A program made the translations under genes and the position numbers. Source: a virus. From it: a stretch of DNA of 35,518 bases. A model generated the notes under the pieces. It saw only the letters and a list, made by a program, of their open reading frames with translations. It made no database searches and was not told where the DNA came from. Positions 24,501-34,751 of this stretch are shown in pieces; positions within the stretch are counted from its first letter, which is position 1, and the number at the start of each line of letters is the position of its first letter. The DNA is taken from positions 1 to 35,518 of the IMG/VR virus record IMGVR_UViG_3300007735_000661; one strand, written 5' to 3'.

Positions 24501-27500
24501 AGAAACAGAGATGGTTGGAGCAAGCATTGCTCAAGGATTTATTGTTGGTGCAGAAAGATATGTAGATGACGCAAGAGTTGTAGGTGGCAAACTTGGATCT
24601 GGAATGGTTCAAACAGCATCTGGGTTATTTGTTCCAGGGGGAACAACTGGTGGAGGAACAAAACCAACAACTTCAGGAGTTAATCTAAAAGATATAGCAG
24701 CAAAAGCAAGAATGAACAGAGAAACACTCTTATCAACACAGCAACAAAAACGTATGTCAGCAATGAACCAAAGAATGGACAGACTAAATAAAGGATTTAT
24801 GGCTGGCACTTTTGCATTGTCTGCCTTATCAGGTGTAGCCTCAATGGCGGGTGGAAACTTAGGAAAGTTCTCTGAGATACTATTTCAAATAACTGGACCA
24901 CTATTTGCACTATCTTCTATTATTCAACTATTAACTGGAAATAAAATAGTTTCAACTATTGCTAGATTTAAACTTGGATTTGGTCTTGCAAGCGTTGCTT
25001 TGTTAGCAGGCGTTGCAATTATAAAACTTGCCAATGATGCAAGAAAGAAAGAACTAGAATATATTTACGGTCTATCAAATGCTATGAAGACTACGACAGA
25101 TCAGGTTAAAACACTTGGCGATTTCTTTAGTGTTGTTCCATCAAAACTTCCATTTGAAAATAGAAACAGAGAAATTGTTAGAAAAGATGTAAGAAGTGCA
25201 AGAGACAGACTAAGAGAAGATTCTGGATTCCAAAAACAATTTGCGCCAACAATTCAAACTTTGTCTAAATCTACAGCGCAAGAAGCACAACTAGCATTTA
25301 CATCTTTAGCATTTAACCTTAAAGCACAAGGTTTTGCTACTGACCAGGTTCAAACAATTGTTGATGCTCTTCGTGAAGAGGCTGGCAAAACAGATGTTAA
25401 GTTAGATGTTAAGTCATTAAACTTTTCTCCAGAATCAATTAAACAACTTCAAACTCAAATTGCTCCATTACTACTAAACCTTGACAAACAAGTTAAGGCT
25501 GGATTAACAAAGGTGGTTAGAGTTGGTGGAGGAAAAGGTGGGTACTCAACACAAATAGTTCAAACAAATGAAGCAAAGAAGGCTCTATCTGAACTTGGTA
25601 CTTTTATTTCAGAAACTTCAAAATCATCTGCTGGAATGTTTAGACTTGGAATTATTAGTGGAACGCAATTTGAAGCAAGTCTTTATGGTGTTTTAGAAAC
25701 AATGAATGGACTTGACGAAGCATCAAGAAAAGTCGCACTTATAGAGATATTTAAAAAACTTGATGTTAATGCAGCCCCGTTCTTAAAAAATCTTCAAACA
25801 GCAAAACAAGAGATGATGTTACTTGCTCTTTTAAGTTCTGGAGCATTGTCAAAAGATAGTCCAACCCTTAGAGCATTAGCATCAACAGATGGAAAAACAC
25901 AGAGCAGAGGAATTAATAGACTAAGAGTAGCCTATGAAAATCTTTTTGGAGCAATTTCTAAAGTAAATGAAGAAGATAAAAAACTTGACGGTGGCGGTAC
26001 CACTGGTGCAGGAAAGCCAAATGCACTACAAGAAAGAATTAAAGCAATTCAGAATCAAACCAATGCATATATTATTTTACGTAATGCAAAAGTTGACGAA
26101 GCCACCGCCACGGAGTTATCTAATGACGCAGAAATTGCATCTTTAGTTATTGCAAATAGTAAGGGTAAATCATTAAAGCAGATCATTGCACTAGTCAATC
26201 AATATAAAGCAGCACTTGCAGGTCAAACAAAAGCAGAGTATCAGTATATGTCTGGACCAAATTTATTCAAGAAGCAATTAGAAAGATCACAGGCTGAAGC
26301 AGACCTTCGTGAAAAACTTATTGATATGCAATTTGCTCCACAAATTAAAAAAGAAAATGATGCATTGGCTGTTCAAGAAAAAAGATTAGCAGATATAAAT
26401 GCACAAATTGAAAAAGTTACAAAATCACAAGTTGAGCCTATTCAGGCAGTAATTGATAGTAACAATCTAGCCCTTGATAAAATTGCATTAAAAGAAGATG
26501 CTATTAATGAAAAATACAATAAACAGGTAGAGGCATTAGATAAGATTGCTTCAATTAATCAAAACATTGCAAATATTCAAAAACAAAGATTATCAATTGC
26601 AGATGCACTTACTCGTGGAGATATTTCAACAGCAGCACAATTAATGCAAGATGCAAGAGCAGAACAGGCACAATCTGCGGTAACTGCACAGAAAGATGTA
26701 CTAACTTCAACTCGTGATGCAGCAATTTCAGCACTTGGAAGAAATGCAATTGAAAAACAAAATAAAGAACTTCAATTACAAATTAATATAATTGAAGCAA
26801 CACAATTAAAAACATTACAAGCGCAGAAACAAACAATTGAAGATACAATTGCATCAATTAACTTAAACATTACAGCACTAAATAATCAAGTTACAGTTAT
26901 AAAAGAAAGTGCACTATATTCTGGAAAAACAAAACAAGATATGGACGACCTTGATGATTTAATTGCTAAAGCAACAGCAGCAGGAATTCCGTTTACAGCA
27001 GAATTATTAAAACAAGCAGGAAGTGCACAGGCATTAGCAGCAGCGCTTGCATCAGCGCTTGCTTTACAAAAACAACTTGGTTCTGGTGCAAAGACAATGG
27101 AAGAAATTAAGGCTGGATATAATGCTGGAACAATTACATCACAAACAATTACCCCAGAACAAAAAGCAGTTGTTTTACAAAGCATTAAAGATTTAAATGC
27201 AAAAATAAAACCACAATTAGAAAAATTACAAAAACTTACAGGTGTAAAGAAAATGTATGGTGGCGTTGTTAAATACATGGCAACTGGTGGAGCCGTTGGT
27301 TCTGATACCATTCCAGCAATGTTAACTCCTGGAGAGTTCATAGTAAACAAAGCAGCATCAAAGGCATATAGACCATTACTTGAAAGAATAAATGAATCTA
27401 AGTATCCTGGAATGCTTGGCGGAGGCGGTATGACTCAGATTCCAGTAAATAACATTTCAACATCTATGAATGACAACTCAACGGCAGTGTATAATTATAA

Positions 27501-27612
27501 TCTAGGATTTAGTATTAATGGCGCTAATGGAAATGCTAAAGATATTGCCAATGCAGTAATGAGAGAAATTAAAAATGTTGATTCACAAAGAATTAGAGGG
27601 CAGAGGCGATAA
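21574..27612 (+). CDS. Tape measure protein
   Basis: 2012 residues, ATG with AGAGGTG upstream. It sets tail length and helps DNA passage; the usual rule of ~0.15 nm per residue gives a tail near 300 nm. Residues ~190-570 match the TP901-type tape measure domain (GRQLMVGFTLPLMLVG, AAEAAAAGFQGLDL, MSSESLADSINFL, AMKEGGINASEGANALK, IGAIGPVLL). Hydrophobic segments lie near 190-210, 535-565, 1070-1125 and 1137-1155. A long coiled coil spans roughly 1590-1800. Two Gly-rich loops carry GD-IVPAMVSPGEAIIP (~670-690) and SDTIPAMLTPGEFIVNK (~1905-1920). No lysozyme or peptidase motif is visible. It follows both chaperones, as usual. Confidence 0.93.
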   Translation: MADVNANIGINIDSSNALAQLKALQRQISQFHTSIARSSEAAALAQKGLQKNLLNSINAIGSFTAEMRTVRTSAESFTNSLEKNKFSMREYFRYAGASTKTFGRLFKSEFDTIGKVAEERTKRLQTQYIKMGRDTNGAMKAMSIMPTQLDMGDYTTKVQVAAQKQALFNQLMKQGSTNLLNFGKNTQWAGRQLMVGFTLPLMLVGSTAVKTFMEMEAQALRFRKVYGDLFTPQSETQAALDNITELGKQFTKYGVAVSTTVGLAAEAAAAGFQGLDLQRQTTQATRLSILGQIDSQKALETTISLQNAFGMSSESLADSINFLNAVENQTVVSLDDITTAIPKVAPVIQQLGGDVKDLTFFMAAMKEGGINASEGANALKSGLAALINPTKKASEMLASYGINATAIVNNNKGDLKATVIGFAEALNRLDPLARARAIEQMFGKFQFARLSTLFANVAKDGNQASRVLDLANSSVEDLSALSERELGMTADSAMNKFKKSVEDLKIALVPVGEAFLQALTPIVEFVGGILEKFGNLSDGTKKLITLLTVGIGAIGPVLLMTFGLLANGVANIIKLFLTLRGGYQRLTGQSQMLGEQTQYMTMEQLDAAAAAHSLNQTHANLTQTFTAEVAQINKLIAAYTSAAGAARNFSMNNPGMMMPGRGARKFANGIVSVPGPRGAGDIVPAMVSPGEAIIPAKMTEKYAPLIQGMIADNIPGFQMGKGFRNATMFLPESMNTAMGQPTGRGVPTGDVTGYLGGAGGASMAPLLAVIAREIKVGLNNPKFKQEFSVIANLFAKTATDALNKSGKEFIKDADLEGIVVPALRDAAKGVKIAGKDIDVALENAVNQIRTVGPVGVGSGSAGSFGRVALPGSYRGARVPAQRFAAEQNPQMFASTERFSQSKQKVVKSFQTLNPVLDKWETATMSHITSSVTASVDDLTRQMTPYLGDVGARITDAVTKKTIKGVVNRAKVASPSKETEMVGASIAQGFIVGAERYVDDARVVGGKLGSGMVQTASGLFVPGGTTGGGTKPTTSGVNLKDIAAKARMNRETLLSTQQQKRMSAMNQRMDRLNKGFMAGTFALSALSGVASMAGGNLGKFSEILFQITGPLFALSSIIQLLTGNKIVSTIARFKLGFGLASVALLAGVAIIKLANDARKKELEYIYGLSNAMKTTTDQVKTLGDFFSVVPSKLPFENRNREIVRKDVRSARDRLREDSGFQKQFAPTIQTLSKSTAQEAQLAFTSLAFNLKAQGFATDQVQTIVDALREEAGKTDVKLDVKSLNFSPESIKQLQTQIAPLLLNLDKQVKAGLTKVVRVGGGKGGYSTQIVQTNEAKKALSELGTFISETSKSSAGMFRLGIISGTQFEASLYGVLETMNGLDEASRKVALIEIFKKLDVNAAPFLKNLQTAKQEMMLLALLSSGALSKDSPTLRALASTDGKTQSRGINRLRVAYENLFGAISKVNEEDKKLDGGGTTGAGKPNALQERIKAIQNQTNAYIILRNAKVDEATATELSNDAEIASLVIANSKGKSLKQIIALVNQYKAALAGQTKAEYQYMSGPNLFKKQLERSQAEADLREKLIDMQFAPQIKKENDALAVQEKRLADINAQIEKVTKSQVEPIQAVIDSNNLALDKIALKEDAINEKYNKQVEALDKIASINQNIANIQKQRLSIADALTRGDISTAAQLMQDARAEQAQSAVTAQKDVLTSTRDAAISALGRNAIEKQNKELQLQINIIEATQLKTLQAQKQTIEDTIASINLNITALNNQVTVIKESALYSGKTKQDMDDLDDLIAKATAAGIPFTAELLKQAGSAQALAAALASALALQKQLGSGAKTMEEIKAGYNAGTITSQTITPEQKAVVLQSIKDLNAKIKPQLEKLQKLTGVKKMYGGVVKYMATGGAVGSDTIPAMLTPGEFIVNKAASKAYRPLLERINESKYPGMLGGGGMTQIPVNNISTSMNDNSTAVYNYNLGFSINGANGNAKDIANAVMREIKNVDSQRIRGQRR

Positions 27613-28247
27613 TGGCTACTAGTGCTTATTTAACGGGTAGACGCAGATATACTAGACCGCAAGGTATATTGTGGTCAAACAATGCTGGAACCCTCTCCAA
27701 TGGCCTATACGTGCCTACTGGAGTAGAGGTAGGAGCCTCTACAACAGAAACAGATCCAAACCTTCTAGATCAGTTTATTATTTTATCTGATCATAATAGA
27801 GGGGATATGCAATTTAATACCCAGCGAATTGAGCAACGCCAAAGAACTATTAATGGTCGCATGCGTTCATATCACATTGCCGATAAATTAACTATGTCTG
27901 TATCTTGGAGCATGCTGCCTTCAAGAGGGTATTCAGGACTACCGAATTTTAACTCAACAACAGGAGTATCACCAAGTGAAGGATCTACAACAGAATACAC
28001 AGCCGATGGTGGAGCGGGTGGAGTAGAACTTCTTGACTGGTATGAGACACATCAAGGTCCATTCTTTATGTACCTTGCTTATGATAAATATACAAACCTA
28101 GAAGGCCAGACTTATGAATATACTGGTTTGAACAGATACAATCAAATCATTGAAGTTTATTTTGCAGATTTTAATTATTCCGTCGTAAAGCGTGGGGCAA
28201 CAAATCATGACCTTTGGAACATATCGGTAACCCTGGAAGAAGTTTAA
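27612..28247 (+). CDS. Distal tail-like protein
   Basis: 211 residues, overlapping the tape measure stop by one base (TAATG) with AGAGG upstream. Features: RRRYTRPQGILWSNN near the start, IILSDHNRGDMQFNTQRIEQRQRT, KLTMSVSWSMLPSRGY, and a C-terminal part (WYETHQGPFFMYLAYDKY, YNQIIEVYFADFNYSVVKRG, WNISVTLEEV) that reads like the first domain of a distal tail or minor tail protein. The position between tape measure and hub is where Dit is encoded in siphophages. Family assignment is by place and pattern only. Confidence 0.6.
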   Translation: MATSAYLTGRRRYTRPQGILWSNNAGTLSNGLYVPTGVEVGASTTETDPNLLDQFIILSDHNRGDMQFNTQRIEQRQRTINGRMRSYHIADKLTMSVSWSMLPSRGYSGLPNFNSTTGVSPSEGSTTEYTADGGAGGVELLDWYETHQGPFFMYLAYDKYTNLEGQTYEYTGLNRYNQIIEVYFADFNYSVVKRGATNHDLWNISVTLEEV

Positions 28248-31200
28248 ATGTTTGAAAGTACCGACCTAAAGAACCACTTTGAAACATCTGGAACAATACA
28301 AACAGAGTCATTAGTTTTGGCTGAGTGGAATATGAATATGCCAGATAATATATTCAAACTTGGCAATTATAGGTACAGATCTCAAGAACAAAACTCTCAA
28401 TTCTTAACAATACCAAATACATTTGATAGCGCAGATGCTGGATTATTTTATACTGGAGCGACAGATGCAGATGTTGTTATTGATGGAGGGTTTGAAAATA
28501 ATGGAACACCACAAACTTTTACATCTATAAAAGAAAAAAATAAACTTTTATACTCTTTAGAAGATTGCATTAAGCCATTTAGACCAAGATCTGGTATCAA
28601 TAAGGCAGTTGCCTTTAAAGGTAAATTTTTATCAAACTCTGGTAGCGACCTTGCTAGAAGGCCAAGATATTACATGGCATCACGCTATGACCAATTTAAA
28701 TATTTTACATCTTTTAGAACTGAAGATGGAATTGAAAGAGGTATTGCTAAAACAATAGTTAATGGTAATTACTATATAGATGATGCTGCGCCGTTTGTAG
28801 TTTATAAAGAAAATGTACCAGCAAACCGAATTATTGTAAAGATGCAAACAAATGTCGGAGATATAAATCTTGGAGACTTTACTGATATATCTAGAACTTT
28901 TGCAGATCCGTTTTTTGGTAATGAAAATAAGACAACTCCAACAAGATGGAAAGTTCAGTACCTTGAAGGAAATAACTGGGTAGATGCTTATGTCTTTACC
29001 GAAAACGATGTGCGTGATAATGGATCTCCAATTATTACTCATGATGGTTATGTTGAATTACAATATAGAATAAAAAATATTCCAATTAATTTTAACGATA
29101 GTTTCATTCATGTTGAGACTCTTTCTTCGTCTACACTTTTACCAGATCAATCAATAAATGGATATGCATATCTAGTTATATCAAACGTGGGAGACGCTGG
29201 AACATACTATGTTTGGAATAGTACCACTGAAACATATGATACATTTACTCCTGCTTACGGATGGGTATTAGGAAGTGAACAGATTGATAATAAGACAACA
29301 TTTGTTACAGACTTAACAAATCCGCTATCATTTCAAGAAACAACAAATGGACAAACTGTTTATAGAGAGTTTCAAAATGTTCGTGGACTAAGAATTGTAG
29401 TAGAAAGAATGAATAAATTTGATTCTACTTTTGACCTAATTGAAATGTCACCAAGACTAGTTGTTGACATATCTGATAAAACAATAGAATATAGTATTAA
29501 AAAAATTCTTTCTGATCTTGGAACATCTACTTTGCCAGTAGGACAGTTGCTTGCTTCAACTGGAAATATATCTTTATTTGATGATGACCAAGCATTTAAT
29601 GACAATAACACTGCTAGCATAATTAGTGACTATGTTCGTAAAAACATTAAGTTTAATTTTTACGAAAAAATATTAAATGTAAGTGGATTTGATTATTGGG
29701 TTCCAATTAAAACACTTTACTCTGATGGCTTTCCACAGGCAGACGTCACTGCTGGAACATTAGAACTATCGCTAAGAGACTTTTACTTCTTTTTAGAATC
29801 TATGCCTGCACCAAGAATGCTAGTGACAGAAGTGTCGCTTAGTTATGCAATTAGTTTAATTCTTGATTACGTTGGTTTTAGCAACTATGCATTTTATAGA
29901 ACAACAAACGAACCAGATCCAATTATTCCGTATTTCTTTATTGCTCCAGATCAGACGGTAGCAGAAGTATTGAATCAACTTGCAGTGTCTACACAAACAG
30001 CAATGTTTTTTGATGAATATAATAATTTTATTGTAATGAGTAAAAACTATATGCTTCCAGACGTAAATGATAGAACTTCTAGCATGACTCTATCTGGATC
30101 TAACAATCAATCTGTTAGCGGTATTGTTGAAAACTTATCTTCTGGGACGCTTCCAAATATTATTTCAATTGCATCTCAAGACAAAAGAGTTTATAACAAT
30201 GGAAAAATTAACTATACAACTAGATATATTCAAAGATCTTATGGATCTATTCGTCAAGCAAGTATGATTGATATAGATAAGACGTGGGTTTATAAGCCAT
30301 CACTTTTATGGGAAGTTTCTGGAACAGATTCAACTAAGACAATTAATGAAATTGCATCTAAGCAAGGCAAGTATGTTTTAGGAGCAATGCCTTTAAACTC
30401 TGATCTCACTGCATCACCACCAAGTGTAGTTGGTCGTAAAATAGTAAATAATGTTTTTGATCTTGGAGAAAACGTTTATTGGCTTACAAGGTATCAAGGA
30501 TATTTTTATTCTAATGGAGAAGTTATTAGATATGATGCTGCACAATTTAACGTTACCCTTGCAATTTGGTATCCAATATTATCAGACGGTATAAACTTAA
30601 ATGAATCCAAGCCAGAAATTGTTTTACCTGGAAGATTGGCACCATCAAGTGTTATTGATGATTTAGATAAAAGAGTTGCAAACGGAGAAATTACAGAAGC
30701 ACAAAAAGGTGAAGAAATTCAAGCATGGAGAGTTTCTCATAGACAAGGTAGTAGCAATGTCTGGATTACTAACAATCAAGAGTATCAAAACTTTTTTAGA
30801 TCGTTACCGTTTAATGGAAAAATATACCCAACTGGTTTGGTAAGAATTTATACAGTTCCATTTTATGAACAAGTTGAAGGAGTTACTCGTTTACAGAATG
30901 GTGCAGTTTATGAGCATGGCCGTGCTCAATTTGGAACAACAATAGCAAGTCACACTGCTGGAATAGATACTTACTGGTCAGATAATTCTTATGTCAGAGG
31001 CTGCGACATGGAAACTCAGTATTTATTTACAACCACTTTGCTTGAAGATATTTCTTTGCCAGCAACAACAACTGGAGCAGCAGGAGTTAACAACTCTAAA
31101 GCCCAGCAGACATCAAGAGGCGGAACCATTAAAAACTTTATGTCTTCAAGTTATACAACGGAAACTCCAGTTAACTCAACTATATCTCCAAAAACTGGAA

Positions 31201-32756
31201 CAATTCAATCATCAGCCTTAGTAATGAATGGGCCAACTTTTGAAACAACTGAGGTTCCAATTGATTTAGTATCTTATGTCTATAAAGAATTAGATAACTC
31301 TTATAAGCATTTTGGAACAAGGATGCGTATTATTGGTAAGATTGAGAACAATGAACGTCGTAGTCAAACACCAAACGGAAGCACAACATACTATCAAGTT
31401 GCTGGAGTCCAGCCAGATCAGCCAGTAAGCATAGGTGGTGGCTCAGGAGGATTAGCAGTATTACTTAATCCAACAACGAACAACGGATATTATTTTGAAA
31501 TTGCTGCATTGACAAGTGACAACATAGAATCATATCTACAATTAGACAAAGACAATCAATCAGATATCTCTATTAACAATGTTGTTTTTTATAAAATTAA
31601 AAAAGACGCTTCTAACAATAATGCAATTCCTATAAAACTTTACGGTGGTCTAGCAAAAATTACAGTTGACGATGGCAGATTTACTGGTCAGTATAGAATG
31701 GCTGGTGAGGAAAATCCGACGGTATACGACTTAGCCGTAGAATATCAAGACATTGGAAAAACAAGAAGATTCTATTTATACATTAATAATCAATTAATTA
31801 AGGTTGTAGACGACACAGATCCGCTTCCAATCTATAACAACATGGCTCCGTTTGTTCGTGGTTCATCTAGAGTTATGTTTGAAAATATTTATGCTTTATC
31901 ACAGAACTATTCTCAAAATACCGTTTTTACAGTTGGAGAAACCCTATCTTCTGCTTTTGGAGATAACGAGATAAGTGCTAGTGAGTCTTTGAGAAAATAT
32001 GCAATGAGCGGTATCGTTCAAGCAACCTACCTATCTGGAATTAGTGCTCAACAACCACCTAAATACAATTTATACTTTGACGAGTTTGGCTCAATAATGA
32101 GAGAGTGTGCTTATTTTGATGTTAAGTATGATCGTGCATACCCTGCACTTTACGCTAAGTTATCCCCAACATTTAATAATATTAAAGGCTACGTCTCATC
32201 TGGGTTTTATGCGGACTCATACGGCGCAGAGTTTTTAATATTTAATGCCACAGACACAGCACTAAACCTTGATGAAACAAGCGGTAACTATTTAAGAATT
32301 CAAGGAGTTACATTTACACAGGACACTACTCACGAGTTAACAGTTGATGAGTACTTTAAAAAGCGTAGTAATTTTTCTAATCCATTACTAACTGGATCTT
32401 CTCAAATTGTTTCTCCGCAAGTTGAAAAACAAAGGTTTGATGAAATTAAAAGAAGTAGGATGATTTATGGAAACAATGAGTTTACTCTTGATACTCCATA
32501 CATACAGACACAAGATGATGCAGAAAATTTAATGGGTTGGATGATAGACAAACTTATGGTTTCTAAAAAATCAGTTGGTTTAAAAATATTTGCAACTCCA
32601 ACAATTCAACTTGGAGACATTGTAACAATTAACTATAAAGATTCTAATGATTTAGATTTAGTCACTTCAGTTGATTCTAGATTTATAGTATATAATATTG
32701 AGTATTCAAGAAAAATAAATGGTCCAGACATGACACTTTATTTAGCGGAGGTATAG
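28248..32756 (+). CDS. Tail hub / tail-associated protein
   Basis: 1502 residues, starting directly after the previous stop codon. No signal peptide. The middle (~525-610: MLVTEVSLSYAISLILDYVGFS, IAPDQTVAEVLNQLAVSTQTAMFFDEYNNFIVMSK) and the end (DDAENLMGWMIDKLMVSKKSVGLKI, IQLGDIVTINYK, FIVYNIEYSR) follow the pattern of hub proteins that form the tail tip ring. A large beta-rich region at ~1020-1230, including LYGGLAKITVDDGRF and RRFYLYINNQLIKVVDD, looks like a LamG-like unit, suggesting carbohydrate contact. It is long for a hub, so binding modules are probably fused in. No peptidase or hydrolase motif is clear. Confidence 0.65.
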   Translation: MFESTDLKNHFETSGTIQTESLVLAEWNMNMPDNIFKLGNYRYRSQEQNSQFLTIPNTFDSADAGLFYTGATDADVVIDGGFENNGTPQTFTSIKEKNKLLYSLEDCIKPFRPRSGINKAVAFKGKFLSNSGSDLARRPRYYMASRYDQFKYFTSFRTEDGIERGIAKTIVNGNYYIDDAAPFVVYKENVPANRIIVKMQTNVGDINLGDFTDISRTFADPFFGNENKTTPTRWKVQYLEGNNWVDAYVFTENDVRDNGSPIITHDGYVELQYRIKNIPINFNDSFIHVETLSSSTLLPDQSINGYAYLVISNVGDAGTYYVWNSTTETYDTFTPAYGWVLGSEQIDNKTTFVTDLTNPLSFQETTNGQTVYREFQNVRGLRIVVERMNKFDSTFDLIEMSPRLVVDISDKTIEYSIKKILSDLGTSTLPVGQLLASTGNISLFDDDQAFNDNNTASIISDYVRKNIKFNFYEKILNVSGFDYWVPIKTLYSDGFPQADVTAGTLELSLRDFYFFLESMPAPRMLVTEVSLSYAISLILDYVGFSNYAFYRTTNEPDPIIPYFFIAPDQTVAEVLNQLAVSTQTAMFFDEYNNFIVMSKNYMLPDVNDRTSSMTLSGSNNQSVSGIVENLSSGTLPNIISIASQDKRVYNNGKINYTTRYIQRSYGSIRQASMIDIDKTWVYKPSLLWEVSGTDSTKTINEIASKQGKYVLGAMPLNSDLTASPPSVVGRKIVNNVFDLGENVYWLTRYQGYFYSNGEVIRYDAAQFNVTLAIWYPILSDGINLNESKPEIVLPGRLAPSSVIDDLDKRVANGEITEAQKGEEIQAWRVSHRQGSSNVWITNNQEYQNFFRSLPFNGKIYPTGLVRIYTVPFYEQVEGVTRLQNGAVYEHGRAQFGTTIASHTAGIDTYWSDNSYVRGCDMETQYLFTTTLLEDISLPATTTGAAGVNNSKAQQTSRGGTIKNFMSSSYTTETPVNSTISPKTGTIQSSALVMNGPTFETTEVPIDLVSYVYKELDNSYKHFGTRMRIIGKIENNERRSQTPNGSTTYYQVAGVQPDQPVSIGGGSGGLAVLLNPTTNNGYYFEIAALTSDNIESYLQLDKDNQSDISINNVVFYKIKKDASNNNAIPIKLYGGLAKITVDDGRFTGQYRMAGEENPTVYDLAVEYQDIGKTRRFYLYINNQLIKVVDDTDPLPIYNNMAPFVRGSSRVMFENIYALSQNYSQNTVFTVGETLSSAFGDNEISASESLRKYAMSGIVQATYLSGISAQQPPKYNLYFDEFGSIMRECAYFDVKYDRAYPALYAKLSPTFNNIKGYVSSGFYADSYGAEFLIFNATDTALNLDETSGNYLRIQGVTFTQDTTHELTVDEYFKKRSNFSNPLLTGSSQIVSPQVEKQRFDEIKRSRMIYGNNEFTLDTPYIQTQDDAENLMGWMIDKLMVSKKSVGLKIFATPTIQLGDIVTINYKDSNDLDLVTSVDSRFIVYNIEYSRKINGPDMTLYLAEV

Positions 32757-32757
32757 T

Positions 32758-33594
32758 ATGTCATTAGACTGGCAGAACTACGAAATACAAAAGTCAAAAC
32801 AATCTGACAACACAATTAGCACTGCTGTAGATGCTGCAAAAACAGCAGAGGCTATAGGCATAGTTGGAGCAGCGCAGGTAGCAGCAAGAGGTGGAGTAAA
32901 CGCTCAAGGATATTTTAATGATGTTCCTGCATATCAACAGTTAACTGCAAATGAAAGAAAATCTGTAACGCTAGCAAATGGCCATATAGATTCTATGGGA
33001 ATGCTTGCAATTTTAAATAGAAAAGAAGCAGAATATTTTGGAAGATCTTCAGACTCTGGGGTTATAAAAGCAACAGCCCCATCATCTGTAAGTATTACAG
33101 CAACACCTCCAGCACCAGAACCAGAAATGTTTTCTGCAAGAATGTTTGAGGCATCACCACCAGTTAAAACAGCGACTTTAGACATTATATTATTTGATGA
33201 AGAGTCTGTTCCTACAGATGGAATGTTTGATCAGATATTTGAAAATATTGGCGGTCAAGAATTAATTAGCATAACAAGATCTGACATTGTTAATGGACAA
33301 AAAATATCATACCAGCCAATCAAAAACCTTTCGGCCATTCAGCAAAGGTATAACCCAAATAACATTCTTAGTCTACAGCAAACCGCAGATAAATTTTTTG
33401 CTGGATTCTCAATTAAACTAGAAGACAAAATTCCAGAAACTGGCAACGGAACTAATGGAGAAAATATATACCTTAACGCAACAGGAGACTTAATTATTGA
33501 ACTTATTAACGTAAATCCTGATGAACAAGTAGAAACACAGATTAGCGTAAGTGGTACAATATATGAAGCAGATCTTGGAGACTACACCTCATGA
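32758..33594 (+). CDS. Minor tail protein, unrecognised
   Basis: 278 residues with a GGAGGT site. The first ~45 residues are helical and polar, then Ala/Gly-rich (GIVGAAQVAARGG). A Pro/Ala linker at ~118-125 (TPPAPEPEMF) separates an N-terminal helical part from a beta-rich C-terminal half (TLDIILFDEESVP, LNATGDLIIELINVNPDEQ, TQISVSGTIYEADLGDY). This layout fits an adaptor between the hub and the fibres. It overlaps the next gene by ATGA. No family is recognised; tail-tip placement comes from neighbours. Confidence 0.6.
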   Translation: MSLDWQNYEIQKSKQSDNTISTAVDAAKTAEAIGIVGAAQVAARGGVNAQGYFNDVPAYQQLTANERKSVTLANGHIDSMGMLAILNRKEAEYFGRSSDSGVIKATAPSSVSITATPPAPEPEMFSARMFEASPPVKTATLDIILFDEESVPTDGMFDQIFENIGGQELISITRSDIVNGQKISYQPIKNLSAIQQRYNPNNILSLQQTADKFFAGFSIKLEDKIPETGNGTNGENIYLNATGDLIIELINVNPDEQVETQISVSGTIYEADLGDYTS

Positions 33595-34751
33595 TAACTA
33601 ATACTGGTAAATCTATTATTGCAAAGTATTTACTTGGCCAGGCACCTGCCTATGCCTCATACATTGCTATTGGTTGCGGGGCTACACCACTAGATACCGC
33701 CGATGCAATAGGCGATTATTCAACAAAAACAAATTTAGATTTTGAAATGTTCCGTGTTCCAATATCTTCTAGAGGTTTCGTAAATGAGAATGGCGTAGAT
33801 AAAATTGTTTTAACAGCAGAACTGCCAACAGAAGAAAGATATGAAATATCTGAAATTGGAATATATTCTGCAGGATCTAATCCATCTGCAGGAGCATATG
33901 ACAGTAAAACAGTATTTGCATTTACACAAACAGAAAACTGGCAATATGTGACAGCAGCATCAGCGGTAGCAATTGACACAGAATCTGCTGCACTGGATGC
34001 TCCAATCTATGACAACGTTATTGCTGTGACAGATCCAGTATTTCAAACAAGCGCAGATAATCCAATATTTTTTAAATCACCAAGAGTTGCAAGATATGAA
34101 AGACCAAGATTTTTAAATAATGTAATTATGATAAAAGGCAATGAGGCTGATCTTGATATTGAATCTGATAGTGGTCCAACACAAGATACTTTTGCAATTG
34201 GAGCGGGATCAAACTATATTAGATTAAGCGGTACAACAGTTGACTTTACAAAAAACTCTCCGACAGACGAATTAAGACTAGCATTTTCAATAATAAATAG
34301 AGATGGAACATACGGGGCTGGTACTCAACCAGAAAGAGCAAGAGTTTTAGTTTCATTTGAAAATACAAGTGGAACAGAGTTTGCAAGGCTTGAAGCAGAA
34401 GTTGCTGATGATAGTAGTGGTGGACAATATGATTTTGCTACAGAAAGATATTTTATTGTAAAAAAACAACTTCAAGAACTATACAGAACATCTGGATTTG
34501 ATTGGAATGCTGTTTCTGTAGTTAAGGTGTACGCATGTGTTATTGATGGAGTTAATCCATCTGGTAACTACTATGTAGCGCTAGATGCTTTAAAATTGGA
34601 AAATGTTGCAACAGTCAATCCACTTTATGGGCTAACAGGGTATTCAGTAATTCAAACTGCAGGTGCAGCAACAATTGTTAAGAGTCCTAATACTAGTAAC
34701 TATGTTGAATTTAGATTTTCAGTAGATCTTTCTAGCGGAAACAATTCATAA
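33591..34751 (+). CDS. Tail-tip / fibre-base protein, putative
   Basis: 386 residues; ATGA overlap with the previous gene and TAATG with the next. The N-terminus (MITNTGKSIIAKYLLGQAPA, YIAIGCGATPL) and the segment ELPTEERYEISEIGIYS match the start of many minor tail proteins of gram-positive and aquatic phages that attach fibres. Residues ~180-325 are beta-rich (TQDTFAIGAGSNYIRLSGTTVDF, ARVLVSFENTSG, YYVALDALKLENV), resembling a jelly-roll or carbohydrate-binding-like unit. Receptor contact is possible but not shown. Confidence 0.6.
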   Translation: MITNTGKSIIAKYLLGQAPAYASYIAIGCGATPLDTADAIGDYSTKTNLDFEMFRVPISSRGFVNENGVDKIVLTAELPTEERYEISEIGIYSAGSNPSAGAYDSKTVFAFTQTENWQYVTAASAVAIDTESAALDAPIYDNVIAVTDPVFQTSADNPIFFKSPRVARYERPRFLNNVIMIKGNEADLDIESDSGPTQDTFAIGAGSNYIRLSGTTVDFTKNSPTDELRLAFSIINRDGTYGAGTQPERARVLVSFENTSGTEFARLEAEVADDSSGGQYDFATERYFIVKKQLQELYRTSGFDWNAVSVVKVYACVIDGVNPSGNYYVALDALKLENVATVNPLYGLTGYSVIQTAGAATIVKSPNTSNYVEFRFSVDLSSGNNS

